A stretch of 64,000 nt of DNA from Corynebacterium jeikeium (GCA_003955985.1 CP033784.1:62001-126000), one strand, 5' to 3'. Numbered from the stretch's first letter, positions 7,543-16,685 are shown. The notes: generated by a model from the sequence alone, not told the origin. Program-made: numbers and translations.

Positions 7543-9027
7543 TTACTGTGCATCTGGAGTCCCCAAGGTATTACCGGAGTCATTTCCCAAGGGCAATTGA
7601 ATACCGGGTAGACCACCGCCACTGGAGTCGTCGCCACTGTTGTCGCCACTGTCGTTGCCCGAATCCTGAGTCGGTTCGGACGTATCCGGAGCGGTCTCGC
7701 TGGTGTCCTGCTCAGTGGAGCTGTCAGAGGCACCGTCATTGTTGCCGCCGTAGTTTTCCCCAGAGTTGCCGCCGTCGTTATTTCCCCAGTTACCGGAATT
7801 GTCTCCCGACCAACCGTAACCAGAACCGTCGTTGGGGTCGGTGTTTTCCTCTGGGGTTTGCTGCTGTGACTGGTTCGGAATGTACTGCTCCAAGTTCGGA
7901 ATGGTTGGCAGTGAACCGGTAGTCGACAGCGAATAGACGACTGCGATAGCACCGGCCAGCAACACTATCAGCACCAACAGCACAATGCTGCCGCAGCCAC
8001 AACCGCAGCCACTGCGCTTCTTTGCCGGCTTACGCTGTCGGGCGGGTTGCTGCGGTGGTCGCTGCGGTTGCTGCGGTGGCTGCGACACCGGCATGGGCGG
8101 TCGCGTCATGGCACCGAGTTCGGTGGTCGCCGGGTTGGCAGCGTTGGATTGACGGTGCACCGTTGGGGTCACACCACGCGGCTGCGGTGGGCGGTGCCCC
8201 GCGCGCACTCGCAAAACAGCCTGTGCCAGCTCACGGCCATCGGCATAGCGACGCTGCGGATCCTTGCGCAGCATAATGCCGATAAGTTCGCGGATATGCG
8301 GATTGACCGTCGGCGCCAACGCAGGCGGAGCCTCGTTGATGTGTGCCACGGCAACCGCGACGGTGGAGTCGCCCTGGAAGGGCCGGGCGCCGGCCACCAT
8401 TTCGTAGGCGACACAGCCAAGCGAGTAGATGTCAGTCGCCGGACTCACCTGTTTGCCCTGCGCCTGCTCCGGTGAGACATACTGCGCGGTACCGACGACC
8501 ATGCCGGTACGCGTCAGAGGCACCGCTTCAGCGGCTTTGGCAATGCCAAAGTCGGTAATCTTCACGGTGCCCTCCGGCGTCACCAGGAGGTTGCCCGGCT
8601 TAATGTCGCGGTGGACAAGGTTCGCAGCGTGAATTGCCGACAGGCCGTGTGCAGTCTGCTCCAGCACGTCGAGCATCAGGTGCTCTGGCAGGGTGCGACG
8701 TCGCTGCAGCACCTGCGACAGAGATTCGCCACGGATGTACTCCATGACGATGTAACACGCGCCGTGGCTGCCGATGTCGCCTTCCTCGTAGGTGACAATC
8801 TTCACCACGTTTGGGCTGTTGACGCTGCGCGCAGCGGCGGCTTCGTTCTGGAAACGCTGCCGGAACTCGTAGTTGTCCGAGTACTCCTGGTTCAGAAGTT
8901 TGATTGCAACCAGTTCGCCGCTGGTGGCGTCGTCGGCAAGCCAGACGGTGGACATGCCGCCACGGCCGAGCAGACGGCGAACGTGATATCGGTCGCCAAC
9001 GATGTCTTGAACTTGGTGGGCATCCAT
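7543..9027 (-). CDS. pknA: Ser/Thr protein kinase PknA
   Basis: A 494-residue membrane kinase acting with PknB on division and envelope proteins. The kinase domain (about 12-275) has the Gly loop GRGGMSTVW, Lys43, HRDIKPGN (Asp141) and DFG (Asp159). A Pro/Gln-rich linker leads to a juxtamembrane CGCGCG cluster directly before the single membrane helix (about 345-367). The exported C-terminus has no PASTA repeats and is a low-complexity Asn/Gly/Ser/Asp-rich tail of about 120 residues. The gene is 2 bp from pbpA, so the two are probably translationally coupled. The Cys cluster and long polar tail are unusual. Confidence 0.96.
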   Translation of the reverse strand: MDAHQVQDIVGDRYHVRRLLGRGGMSTVWLADDATSGELVAIKLLNQEYSDNYEFRQRFQNEAAAARSVNSPNVVKIVTYEEGDIGSHGACYIVMEYIRGESLSQVLQRRRTLPEHLMLDVLEQTAHGLSAIHAANLVHRDIKPGNLLVTPEGTVKITDFGIAKAAEAVPLTRTGMVVGTAQYVSPEQAQGKQVSPATDIYSLGCVAYEMVAGARPFQGDSTVAVAVAHINEAPPALAPTVNPHIRELIGIMLRKDPQRRYADGRELAQAVLRVRAGHRPPQPRGVTPTVHRQSNAANPATTELGAMTRPPMPVSQPPQQPQRPPQQPARQRKPAKKRSGCGCGCGSIVLLVLIVLLAGAIAVVYSLSTTGSLPTIPNLEQYIPNQSQQQTPEENTDPNDGSGYGWSGDNSGNWGNNDGGNSGENYGGNNDGASDSSTEQDTSETAPDTSEPTQDSGNDSGDNSGDDSSGGGLPGIQLPLGNDSGNTLGTPDAQ

Positions 9028-9029
9028 GC

Positions 9030-10466
9030 TTATCGACCCGCCTGTTCGACCGCGTCAATGAGTGCACGGCCAATCGGGGCAGCAACGGAGGCGCCGGTAG
9101 CGCCCTGGCCCTGGCCGCCACCGTTTTCCACGACGACAGCCACGGCGACATCGGAGTCCGGCGCGAAGGCGATGTACCAGACGTGCGGTGCGTACTCGCC
9201 GCGGACAGCACCGTGTTCCGCGGTACCGGTCTTGGAGGCAATACGCGAACCGTTACCGCCCGAGTGCGACTCGGAGCCGCGCATCAGCTCAGTTACGGTC
9301 TCCGCGACCTCCGGCGAAATCGCCTCGCCGGCTTCAATCGGCTTAAAGGACTTGATTTCGGAGAGGTCGGCACCGCGCACCGATTTGATGATCTGGGGTT
9401 CCATGCGCACGCCGCCGTTGGCAATCGTGGCGGCGATGATGGCGTTGTCCAGCGGCGTGAAGGACACGTCGCGCTGACCAATGGAGGTCTGACCCAGCGA
9501 GGACTGATCCGGAATATCACCGACAGCGGAGGGCTGAATCGGCAGGCCCGCGTCATCGTGGGTCTCACCGATGCCGAATCGCTTAGCGACGTCCTTGAGC
9601 GCATCGGCCCCGTACTGCATACCGAGCTCAGCGAATGCCGTATTACAGGACTGCGCGAAAGCCTGGCGGAGAGTTGTAGTAGCCCCACCACAGGTCGAGC
9701 CACCGTAGTTCTCCAACGTAGTGGTGGTATCCGGCAGCGTAATCTGCGGTGCGCCAGTGACTGAGGTGTCCGGGGAAGCGCCTTGCTCCAGTGCCGTGAC
9801 CGTGGTCAACACCTTGAAAGTGGAACCCGGCGGCAGCGGACGCTGAGTGGCGTGGTTGAGCAGCGGTGCGCCCTCATTGTTATTGAGGGACTGCCAGGTA
9901 CTCTCGTCGCCGGCAGCGATGTCATTCGGGTTGAACGACGGTGTGGAGGCCATCGCGAGAATTTCACCCGTCGATGGGCGAATGGCGACGGCGGAGCCGA
10001 CGTAGCCGCGTTCAGCGAGTTGTTGGTACGCAGTCCGCTGAGCGTTCGGCAACAGCGTCAGCTCCGTGGAGGCCCCAGAAGGTTCCTTGCCCGTGACCAT
10101 GTCGAGGGCGCGGGAGGTAAACAGCGAAGGGTCGCTGCCGTTCAAGATCTCGTTCTGAGAGCGTTCGATACCGGCGGAGCCGTAGATGTCCGACAGGTAT
10201 CCGACCACCGCGGCATATGCCTCCGGGTCGGTGTCGTAGCTGCGGTCATAGAAGCCGCTCTCGCCCTTGACCGAGTGGGCCAGAATGTCGCCGTCAGTGG
10301 TGATTTGGCCGCGAGGTTTGGACTTTTCCTCCAGGAACTGGCGGCTATTCAGCGGATTGTGGGCGTACTTATCCTGCTGGAAGCCCTGGATGTAGGTCAG
10401 GTTCGCCAGTAGAAGAACGAAGAGTCCGAGAACGACAACAAAGATTTGGCGAATGGTTTTATTCAT
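9030..10466 (-). CDS. pbpA: Class B penicillin-binding protein PbpA
   Basis: A 478-residue monofunctional D,D-transpeptidase that crosslinks peptidoglycan outside the membrane. It has an N-terminal membrane anchor (about 8-26), a PBP dimerisation region, and a transpeptidase domain with the catalytic Ser215-Thr-Phe-Lys218 (PPGSTFK), the SCN triad (273-275) and the KTG motif (412-414). The shared start/stop neighbourhood with rodA (10466/10467) fits the known pairing of a class B PBP with its SEDS glycosyltransferase. It is a beta-lactam target. Confidence 0.96.
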   Translation of the reverse strand: MNKTIRQIFVVVLGLFVLLLANLTYIQGFQQDKYAHNPLNSRQFLEEKSKPRGQITTDGDILAHSVKGESGFYDRSYDTDPEAYAAVVGYLSDIYGSAGIERSQNEILNGSDPSLFTSRALDMVTGKEPSGASTELTLLPNAQRTAYQQLAERGYVGSAVAIRPSTGEILAMASTPSFNPNDIAAGDESTWQSLNNNEGAPLLNHATQRPLPPGSTFKVLTTVTALEQGASPDTSVTGAPQITLPDTTTTLENYGGSTCGGATTTLRQAFAQSCNTAFAELGMQYGADALKDVAKRFGIGETHDDAGLPIQPSAVGDIPDQSSLGQTSIGQRDVSFTPLDNAIIAATIANGGVRMEPQIIKSVRGADLSEIKSFKPIEAGEAISPEVAETVTELMRGSESHSGGNGSRIASKTGTAEHGAVRGEYAPHVWYIAFAPDSDVAVAVVVENGGGQGQGATGASVAAPIGRALIDAVEQAGR

Positions 10467-11828
10467 CTACTGGTTCACCTCCTGAGATGCGGTGGCATTG
10501 TCGTTGAGGCCCGAAGGGTTGCTTGGAATACCCCAGGGGCGGTTGGCCTCGTCAGAGACGCGCAACACGATGGCCAACATGATGTAGCTGGCCAGCAGTG
10601 AGGAACCACCGGCTGACATGAACGGAGTAGTCAGACCGGTCAGCGGCATCAGCTTGGAAACACCGGCTGCAACCACGAACAGCTGAATGGCCATCGAGAA
10701 TGCGACACCGGCCGCCAGCAGCTTGCCAAAGGAATCACGTACCGCCAAGCTCGCCGAAATACCGCGGGAAATCAGAATCGCGAACAGCAGGATGATGGCA
10801 CTCAGGCCGGTAAAACCGAGCTCCTCACCAAAGGCCGAGAGGATGAAGTCAGAGTGTGCCACCGGAATGTTCTGTGGGTAGCCCTGGCCCAGACCGGTGC
10901 CACCGATGCCACCCCAGCTCATGCCGAACAGACCCTGGGAGAGCTGGTAGCCGCCCTCGTCGTAGGAGCCCAACGGATCCAGGAAATGCGTGACTCGCGC
11001 CTGAATCTTGTCCGAAACCATGTAGACACCGACAACGCCGACGGTCACCAGCACCATGCCGATGATCAGCCAGGAACCGCGACCGGTGGCAGCGTAGAGC
11101 ATTGCCAGCACAGTGCCGAAGAGCACCAGCGCCGGGCCAAAGTCATTCTGCAGAGCCATGATGACGGTAGCGATGCCCCAGATCAGCAGAATCGGACCCA
11201 GGTCGCGAACACGCGGGAAATCAATGCCCAGGAAACGCTTGCCCGCCACATTGAACAGCGAGCGCTTATTCACCAGCAGCTGAGCAAAGAAGATCAGCAG
11301 CATGACCTTGGCAAACTCACCCGGCTGCATGGAGAACGGGCCGATGGAAATCCAGATGCGGGCATCAGCATTAATCGACGACGGCCACACCAGCGGTAGC
11401 GCCAACAGAATCAAGCCGCCGAGACCCAGCAGATACGAGTACTGCGACAGCGAGTGGTGGTTGCGCAGCAGGACAATCACGCCGATAAACAGTGCGACAC
11501 TGAGTACGGTCCACATGATCTGGTTGCGCACCAACGAGGTGTCATTGGCCAGGTCGAGGCGGTGAATCATCACCAGCCCCAAGGCGTTGAGCGTGGCCGC
11601 AACCGGCAGCATCACCTGATCGGCGTTGGGTGCCACAAAGGTCAGCGCGATATGCGCCACTGCAAAGATCACAAAGAATCCGCCAATGATGTAAAAGACA
11701 TCTGCGGTCAGAGAGTTGCCCTGAGCCAGTTCCAGTGAAATTAGTGCCAAAAGCAACAATCCTGCCGACAGCAGCAGCAGGAGCATTTCCTTCATCCGAA
11801 GCTGTCGCTTCGTGGTAGTTTCACTCAT
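10467..11828 (-). CDS. rodA: SEDS peptidoglycan glycosyltransferase (RodA/FtsW type)
   Basis: A 453-residue polytopic membrane protein of the SEDS family, which polymerises lipid II glycan strands in partnership with the adjacent PbpA. About ten to twelve hydrophobic helices are visible, and the long extracellular loop between late helices carries the family GxxLGxGxPQxxPxAHSDFI pattern with the conserved SDFI and GEELG residues. The gene directly precedes pbpA and its ATG overlaps the pstP stop by 4 bp. C. glutamicum-like bacteria grow at the poles, and this pair is part of that elongation/division machinery. Confidence 0.95.
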   Translation of the reverse strand: MSETTTKRQLRMKEMLLLLLSAGLLLLALISLELAQGNSLTADVFYIIGGFFVIFAVAHIALTFVAPNADQVMLPVAATLNALGLVMIHRLDLANDTSLVRNQIMWTVLSVALFIGVIVLLRNHHSLSQYSYLLGLGGLILLALPLVWPSSINADARIWISIGPFSMQPGEFAKVMLLIFFAQLLVNKRSLFNVAGKRFLGIDFPRVRDLGPILLIWGIATVIMALQNDFGPALVLFGTVLAMLYAATGRGSWLIIGMVLVTVGVVGVYMVSDKIQARVTHFLDPLGSYDEGGYQLSQGLFGMSWGGIGGTGLGQGYPQNIPVAHSDFILSAFGEELGFTGLSAIILLFAILISRGISASLAVRDSFGKLLAAGVAFSMAIQLFVVAAGVSKLMPLTGLTTPFMSAGGSSLLASYIMLAIVLRVSDEANRPWGIPSNPSGLNDNATASQEVNQ

Positions 11829-13159
11829 TTTCGCACCTGCCTACAGTTGACTCCTGGCTTCGAGCCCAGCTTTTCATCCTTCTTGTCATCGTCGGAAACG
11901 GACAGACATACCGGCAGTGCCGACTCCGCCAAACGGCCAATCTGGTCGCTGACACCGTCGTAGGAATCAGCCGGCAGACCTTCCAGCGAATTGCGTGCCG
12001 CCGGTGAGAGATCTTCCGGCGTCATGATGTGGCAGTCGACCTTCTCCTTCGGCGTCCCAGCCGGAGGAAGCTGAACTTTATTGTCATCGGTCAAACAGAT
12101 GAACTGATGTGGCTCTTGCAGATCGAAGCCCAGCAAACTGCCGGGCACGCCGTGCATCAGCTGCACCTGCCCGTCGACCACCGCGAGATGGTACATCGAC
12201 TCCTTCTTCTGCCAGCCCCAAATACCAAGGCCGACCAACCCGGCCACCAGCACCAGCACCACAGAAATAACTAGCCACTTGCCCTTGGAAGCTTTCTTCT
12301 CCGGCGCCGAAGTCACTGCAATTTCCTGCGACTTCCGCGGGCGGAGTGCCGCCGCGCGTCCCGCTGACGTATTGGGGCGGGGGAGTTCCTCCTCCGCACT
12401 CTGCAGGGCACCGGCCAGGGCGGGCTCGTAAGGCGTGCGTGCCGACGAATCGACAACATCGGCAACCACCACGGTGATGTTATCCGGACCACCGGACTTC
12501 AACGCGTAGTCAATGAGCTTGGTAGCGGCCTCGTCCGGAGTGCCCTCCGAGAGCACGTCTTTGATGGTGTCCGCGGACACTGGATCGGATAGACCATCCG
12601 AGCACAGCAGGTAGCGATCGCCCTCGTGAACATCGCGATAAGACAAAGTAGGCTCCACCGGGCGACCGGTGAGAGCCTTCAAAATCAGTGAGCGCTGAGG
12701 GTGAATTGCCGCTTCTTCTTCGGTGAGATTGCCCTCATCCACCAGGGACTGCACATAGGTGTCATCCCGGGTAATGCGGATGAGCTCCCCGTCGCGCAGC
12801 AGATAGCCACGCGAGTCACCGACATGGCACATGCCCAGGCGGGTACCGTCGAAAAGCAGAGCAGTCAGCGTAGTGCCCATGCCTTGCGTAGAGGGGTTCT
12901 GCTCAATTTCATCCGCGATGGAGTTATTGCCCTCCATGCAGGCGCTGCGCAGGGACTCGAGCAAATCGGGGCCGGGCTGATCATTGTCCAGCCGAGAGAC
13001 GGCCGCAATCATCAGCTGAGATGCGATTTCTCCGGCGGCGTGGCCACCCATGCCGTCGGCAAGCGCGAGCAGACGCGAACCCGCATAGGCGGAGTCCTCG
13101 TTGTTCTGTCGGATGAGGCCGCGGTCAGAGCGGGCCGTGTAATTCAGAGCAAGACTCAT
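11825..13159 (-). CDS. pstP: PP2C-type protein phosphatase PstP
   Basis: A 444-residue membrane-anchored Ser/Thr phosphatase that reverses phosphorylation by PknA and PknB. The N-terminal PP2C domain (about 1-235) carries the metal ligands Asp12, Asp22 and Asp35-Gly-Met-Gly-Gly-His, and later GDSRGYLLR, SDGLSDPVS and GGPDNITVV. A basic linker, one membrane helix (about 293-313) and an extracellular domain of about 130 residues follow; that domain has four Cys, probably in disulfides. Its start overlaps the fhaB stop and its stop overlaps the rodA start by 4 bp each, so the genes are tightly coupled. Confidence 0.96.
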   Translation of the reverse strand: MSLALNYTARSDRGLIRQNNEDSAYAGSRLLALADGMGGHAAGEIASQLMIAAVSRLDNDQPGPDLLESLRSACMEGNNSIADEIEQNPSTQGMGTTLTALLFDGTRLGMCHVGDSRGYLLRDGELIRITRDDTYVQSLVDEGNLTEEEAAIHPQRSLILKALTGRPVEPTLSYRDVHEGDRYLLCSDGLSDPVSADTIKDVLSEGTPDEAATKLIDYALKSGGPDNITVVVADVVDSSARTPYEPALAGALQSAEEELPRPNTSAGRAAALRPRKSQEIAVTSAPEKKASKGKWLVISVVLVLVAGLVGLGIWGWQKKESMYHLAVVDGQVQLMHGVPGSLLGFDLQEPHQFICLTDDNKVQLPPAGTPKEKVDCHIMTPEDLSPAARNSLEGLPADSYDGVSDQIGRLAESALPVCLSVSDDDKKDEKLGSKPGVNCRQVRK

Positions 13160-13617
13160 GGTTGCAACCTCAAAGTTGTACGGCCAATACGAAATTCCAT
13201 ACCCGAAGCCAGGCGTTCCGGCTGTTCCACGCGCTGGCCATTGAGGAATGTGCCATTGCGGGAGTCCAGGTCTTCCAGGTACCAGATGCCGTCGCGGTTG
13301 ATGACGCGAGCGTGCTGGCCCGAGGCGAAGTCATCGTTGAGGACGAAGGCATTCGACTCTGAACGGCCAATAGTGATGTCGCGTTGGTTGTTTAGGTTCA
13401 TGCGCGAACCCGCCAGCGGCCCGGAGGTGACAAGGAGCTGATGTGGAGTCTGCGAGCGCTGGAAACGCTTGGCCGGAGCACTGCTGGCCTGCCGAAGTGG
13501 GCGCAGCGGAGCCGAGCCTGTTGTTTCTGTACGCAGGGTGCGAAGCGTCATCCAAATGAAAAACCACAGGACGACCAGCACGCCGATGCGCGAAAGCAGA
13601 AAAACGATAGCTTCCAC
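13156..13617 (-). CDS. fhaB: FHA-domain protein FhaB (FipA)
   Basis: A 153-residue protein with an N-terminal membrane helix (about 4-24), a Thr-containing linker (RTLRTETTGS) where kinase sites lie in the mycobacterial relative, and a C-terminal FHA domain (about 75-150) with IGRSESN, SGQHARV and DSRNGTFLNG. FHA domains bind phosphothreonine, so the protein links PknA/PknB signalling to the divisome and PBP machinery. It is the first gene of the overlapping fhaB-pstP-rodA-pbpA-pknA-pknB series and lies 149 bp after fhaA. Confidence 0.94.
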   Translation of the reverse strand: MEAIVFLLSRIGVLVVLWFFIWMTLRTLRTETTGSAPLRPLRQASSAPAKRFQRSQTPHQLLVTSGPLAGSRMNLNNQRDITIGRSESNAFVLNDDFASGQHARVINRDGIWYLEDLDSRNGTFLNGQRVEQPERLASGMEFRIGRTTLRLQP

Positions 13618-13766
13618 GTCCGAGGAACCTCCTTATGTAGAGCTGGTGGGTCCGCAAACCGAACACACGGACGTAATTATTCCAGGAATGTGTCGGCAAA
13701 CCTAGGGCAGTGGCATGTGAACCTGGTGAACCTCACTACTTAGCGGATCTGAATCAGCGGATTTAA

Positions 13767-14666
13767 CTAGCGGATCTGAACTTCGAGAACAGAATGCCCC
13801 AGCGAGATTTCGTCGCCGTCAGCCAGCAGCCAGTTCTCAATGGGTTCGCCATTGACAATGGTGCCGTTGGTCGAATGCAAATCGACGAGCACAGCGTCCT
13901 GGCCGTCCCACGTGATCTCGGCATGCTGGCGGGAAACACCAGTATCCGGGAGACGGAAGTCGGAAGCGGTGCCGCGGCCGATGATGTTCGAACCATGGCG
14001 CACCTCAAATACGCGCGAGGAGCCGTCCTGCAACAGCAGGGTGACGGTCTTTTCCTGGGACTGGTCTTCGCCCACGGTCGCGCTGCTCAGCTCAGTTGCA
14101 GCCTCTGGGTCGACCGCGGGGATGGGGCGGGAAGCGGTGGGGAACTGCTCAGCTTCAGGCTGCGGGTGGTAGGCGGCAGAGGTCTCTGCAGCTTGGGGTT
14201 CATCATCGCTTTGCGACGGGGCTGCGTCAGTGTTGGCATCATCGGCACTGTCCTCGAATGGGGCGAACTCCGAGGTGCCCACGGTGTCCTCGGTGAAAGT
14301 GCTGGCCGTCTTCAACTGGCCGGTGTGGAGAGACTCCACTGCCTGCAGGTGGACGCTAATGGAACCGGTGAAGCCCCAGCCGTTGTTACGGCAGTAGCGT
14401 GTCATGCGGTCAGCCAACTGATTCGGCAGGTTGGGCTCGGACGCAGAAAGGTTCTTGTAGTCGGCAGCGCTGATGCCAATGCGGAAATCATTGGGTGCCA
14501 AGTACTGACCGTTGGCGTCCTGCATCAGGAAGTCTTCAATTTCCTGCTTCAGGCATTCTTCTAACTCATTCGGGACAACCTTGCCGCCGAACACGCGCGC
14601 AAAGCTGTTATCGAGCCCGCGCTGAAGCGAGCTATCGAGCTTGCGGATGCGTCCTAGGAAATCCAT
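13767..14666 (-). CDS. fhaA: FHA-domain protein FhaA
   Basis: A 299-residue cytoplasmic protein. The N-terminal DUF3662 domain (about 1-125; starts MDFLGRIRKLDSSLQRGLDN) is followed by an acidic, Ala/Glu/Pro-rich linker (about 135-205) and a C-terminal FHA domain (about 220-299) with IIGRGTASDFRLPD, VSRQHAEI and HSTNGTIVNGE. The family binds phosphorylated partners such as the MviN/MurJ pseudokinase domain and regulates peptidoglycan precursor export. It is the first gene of the signalling locus, and its promoter must lie in 14667-14930. Confidence 0.94.
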   Translation of the reverse strand: MDFLGRIRKLDSSLQRGLDNSFARVFGGKVVPNELEECLKQEIEDFLMQDANGQYLAPNDFRIGISAADYKNLSASEPNLPNQLADRMTRYCRNNGWGFTGSISVHLQAVESLHTGQLKTASTFTEDTVGTSEFAPFEDSADDANTDAAPSQSDDEPQAAETSAAYHPQPEAEQFPTASRPIPAVDPEAATELSSATVGEDQSQEKTVTLLLQDGSSRVFEVRHGSNIIGRGTASDFRLPDTGVSRQHAEITWDGQDAVLVDLHSTNGTIVNGEPIENWLLADGDEISLGHSVLEVQIR

Positions 14667-14911
14667 CTGACTAAAGAAATTCGCCTTCTCCCGCCAAACC
14701 GCGGCGGGTTACGTGAAAAAAAATGTGCACAAAAATTATCGATACTTAAGCAACAGTATAGAGCCCTACACCTTCAGTTAAGGGCTAGGAACTACTGAGG
14801 TTTATCAAATAGTGACGACGGTTGTGGAGGAAGTTGCTATTGCTAAGTGCTGAAAAGTGGTGGAAAACGCGCGCTGGCCTGGGGATTTGGTGGTGTATTA
14901 GCGCGGGGTGT
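14667..14911. other. Divergent intergenic region fhaA / tRNA-Leu
   Basis: An AT-rich stretch that must hold the promoter of the fhaA operon on the minus strand. Several A/T runs are visible (14716-14745), but no hexamer pair could be assigned with confidence. No gene seen. Confidence 0.4.
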
Positions 14912-14917
14912 TATAGT
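14887..14917 (+). promoter_or_regulatory. Possible tRNA-Leu promoter
   Basis: TTGGTG (14887-14892) and TATAGT (14912-14917), 19-bp spacing. The -10 lies 15 bases before the tRNA 5' end. The -35 and the spacing are weak. Confidence 0.4.
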
Positions 14918-14932
14918 TCTATTCGTTCCCAC

Positions 14933-15016
14933 GGGCGAGTGGCGGAATGGCAGACGCGCTGGCTTCAGGTGCCAGTGTCCTTTACGGACGTGGGGGTTCA
15001 AGTCCCCCTTCGCCCA
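14933..15016 (+). tRNA. tRNA-Leu (anticodon CAG)
   Basis: A class II tRNA. The acceptor stem GGGCGAG (14933-14939) pairs with TTCGCCC (15009-15015), discriminator A at 15016. The anticodon stem CTGGC/GCCAG encloses loop TTCAGGT, giving anticodon CAG, which reads CUG. A long variable arm (TGTCC-TTTAC-GGACG) marks it as Leu. The T-arm is GGGGG-TTCAAGT-CCCCC. CCA is not encoded. A terminator follows at once. The 3' side opens into a repeat-rich, gene-poor stretch. Confidence 0.97.
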
Positions 15017-15022
15017 CAGCGA

Positions 15023-15061
15023 AGATCCTCGGAAGTGTAAAAGCTTCCGAGGATTTTTTTG
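15023..15061 (+). terminator. Terminator after tRNA-Leu
   Basis: An 11-bp stem ATCCTCGGAAG / CTTCCGAGGAT with an 8-base loop and a run of eight T. Confidence 0.93.
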
Positions 15062-15138
15062 TTTGCGGTGGCGGTTGGAGTGGGGTTTGGGTTGAAGCAG
15101 AGGCAGATGCTGAGCTGAGATTGTTGGCTTGTCCTTTA

Positions 15139-15330
15139 CCCCCCCCCTTTAACCCTGTCCGGCACTTATGGCCAGGTTTCGGGGACTTATCGATGTATTC
15201 TCGACTTATCGATGCTTTTTCGGCACTTATGCGCACGCTGTGGGCCAGGCTCTTTCACTTGTCGATGCGCTATTCACTTGTGGACACGCTGTAGCGCATC
15301 GATAGGTGAATAGCGTGGCCATAAGTCGTC
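15139..15330. repeat. Degenerate ACTTATCGATG repeats, with inverted half
   Basis: Inside a 585-bp gene-free stretch (15062-15648). After a run of nine C (15139-15147) come at least six copies of a core (C/G)ACTT(A/G)T(C/G)G at about 15171, 15184, 15203, 15222, 15256 and 15274. An inverted block at about 15291-15330 shares CGCTATTCAC with the direct copies and could fold back on 15254-15290. The rest of the stretch (15331-15648) is AT-rich with no recognisable element. Confidence 0.6.
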
Positions 15331-15648
15331 GGATGCGTCGGCCAGCTAGCATTGCAACGGCTCACGAGAAGAAATGTAGAAATCTCACAACTCATTTTGT
15401 ATTGAAAGTAGAAGAAAACTTGAATAGTTTTGAGATGTGCATGAGGGCAGTCGGCCCCCATCTGGGGCATTGATATAGCGGTGTTCAGTCATGAGCTTGG
15501 CTTACGACCATATTTTAACGACCATTTGGTACCTGTTCATATCGTGAAAAGGCAACTCAAGAATGTGTAAGAAGTATTAAGAGAGAGCCCGTTTGGTGAG
15601 TAATCTTCTTCCGAGGAAAACCTGCCAATTCATAGTCGGAAGGCAAAC

Positions 15649-16464
15649 ATGAAAATTGTATTTAGAGCAATGCTGGGTGCCGCAATTATTTTTGAAGGAG
15701 TTCTTTTCCTTCTTATGAATGTGGTATCTGGTTTGCCGGGTTGGGTATTCCTGTTACCACTTGCCGTGGTGGTTGCGGCTTTTCTCTTACTGTTTGGAGG
15801 TATGTGGCAAGACTATCTCAGAAATGGCAGGTCATGGGCTTCTTCGCTGTCCGAGACGTCAAAGAAATTTGGCGTACCTCGAAAAATACTAGCGTTACTC
15901 GTTTCGGAAGTTGGTTCGCTGCTAGCTGCTTTCACCTTTTTTAAGCCTCAGAGAAATGTCGACAGTGAAGTCAGATCCTTCACAGCATATAGAAACCTTC
16001 GAACTGTTGTTTTTATGATACTGGCGCTGAGCGTTGCAGAAATAAGCATAGTGCATTTTGCTATTTCTAATGCGTTTTGGCGATATTTATTGCTGGTAAT
16101 TAGTGTTTATGCCGTAGTTCTTTTATCTGGATTTTACGTAACTGTTCGGGATCATCCACATCTAATGACACCGCAAGGACTCGTACTGCGAAATGGGCGA
16201 AGGCTTATTTGCGAAATTCCGTGGTCACACTTACGTCATGCGAGCTCCGTAACGGCAGGTGAAGGAGGGGACGTAGCAATTGACGAGCACGGCAATCTCA
16301 GGGTGCCTGTTTTGAGTGAAGTGAACGTCAAGTTAGAAGTCGATTCGCAGGTCGTGGCAGAAGATCTTTACAAGGGACCAATGATGGTTTCCTCGATTGA
16401 GATTTACTGCGACGACAAAGACACATTCCTGCGTGATCTCGCTGAGGAAAGGAATGCTCATTAA
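15649..16464 (+). CDS. Orphan membrane protein, function unknown
   Basis: 271 residues and not recognised. Two hydrophobic helices near the N-terminus (about 4-27 and 31-52), a polar segment (about 55-105), two further helices (about 122-142 and 148-170) and a soluble C-terminal domain of about 100 residues (from RDHPHLMTPQGLVLRNGRR) that reads like a PH-like or bacterial 'YcxB/PH' module, which is only a guess. The start has GAAGG five bases upstream. Base composition is more AT-rich than the neighbours, with frequent TTT, ATT and TTA codons, suggesting transfer. It lies between the tRNA-Leu repeat region and a truncated gene copy. Confidence 0.7.
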   Translation: MKIVFRAMLGAAIIFEGVLFLLMNVVSGLPGWVFLLPLAVVVAAFLLLFGGMWQDYLRNGRSWASSLSETSKKFGVPRKILALLVSEVGSLLAAFTFFKPQRNVDSEVRSFTAYRNLRTVVFMILALSVAEISIVHFAISNAFWRYLLLVISVYAVVLLSGFYVTVRDHPHLMTPQGLVLRNGRRLICEIPWSHLRHASSVTAGEGGDVAIDEHGNLRVPVLSEVNVKLEVDSQVVAEDLYKGPMMVSSIEIYCDDKDTFLRDLAEERNAH

Positions 16465-16502
16465 GTGCTTGGCAGCTTCCAGGGCTGGTAATCAACCCCG
16501 AC

Positions 16503-16685
16503 CTACCGCCAGAACTTGGTCATCCCGCGCTTGTCCTCGATGTTGAACTCAATCATTTTGGCCAGCAGGTCCAGCGGCATGGACTCGGCCTTGCCATCCT
16601 TTGGCCAGGGGAAGCGGACCATCATTTTTCCGTAGGAGAGGCCGCGGTCATCGAACTCGTCGGAGAACTTTTCAATACCTGCGCG
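16503..16685 (-). pseudogene. Truncated duplicate of DUF1801 gene
   Basis: About 183 bp matching the 3' part of the intact DUF1801 gene (19409-19591), with roughly a dozen mismatches. It encodes the C-terminal about 60 residues, including GLSYGKMMVRFPWPKDGK and the same stop codon, with no start. The two copies are direct repeats flanking the aminotransferase/MocR pair. Bases 16686-16749 between this remnant and the aminotransferase stop show no feature. Confidence 0.88.

Noticed and set aside
14822..15294. Frames across the tRNA-Leu
   Set aside because: They read through a well-formed tRNA and its terminator.
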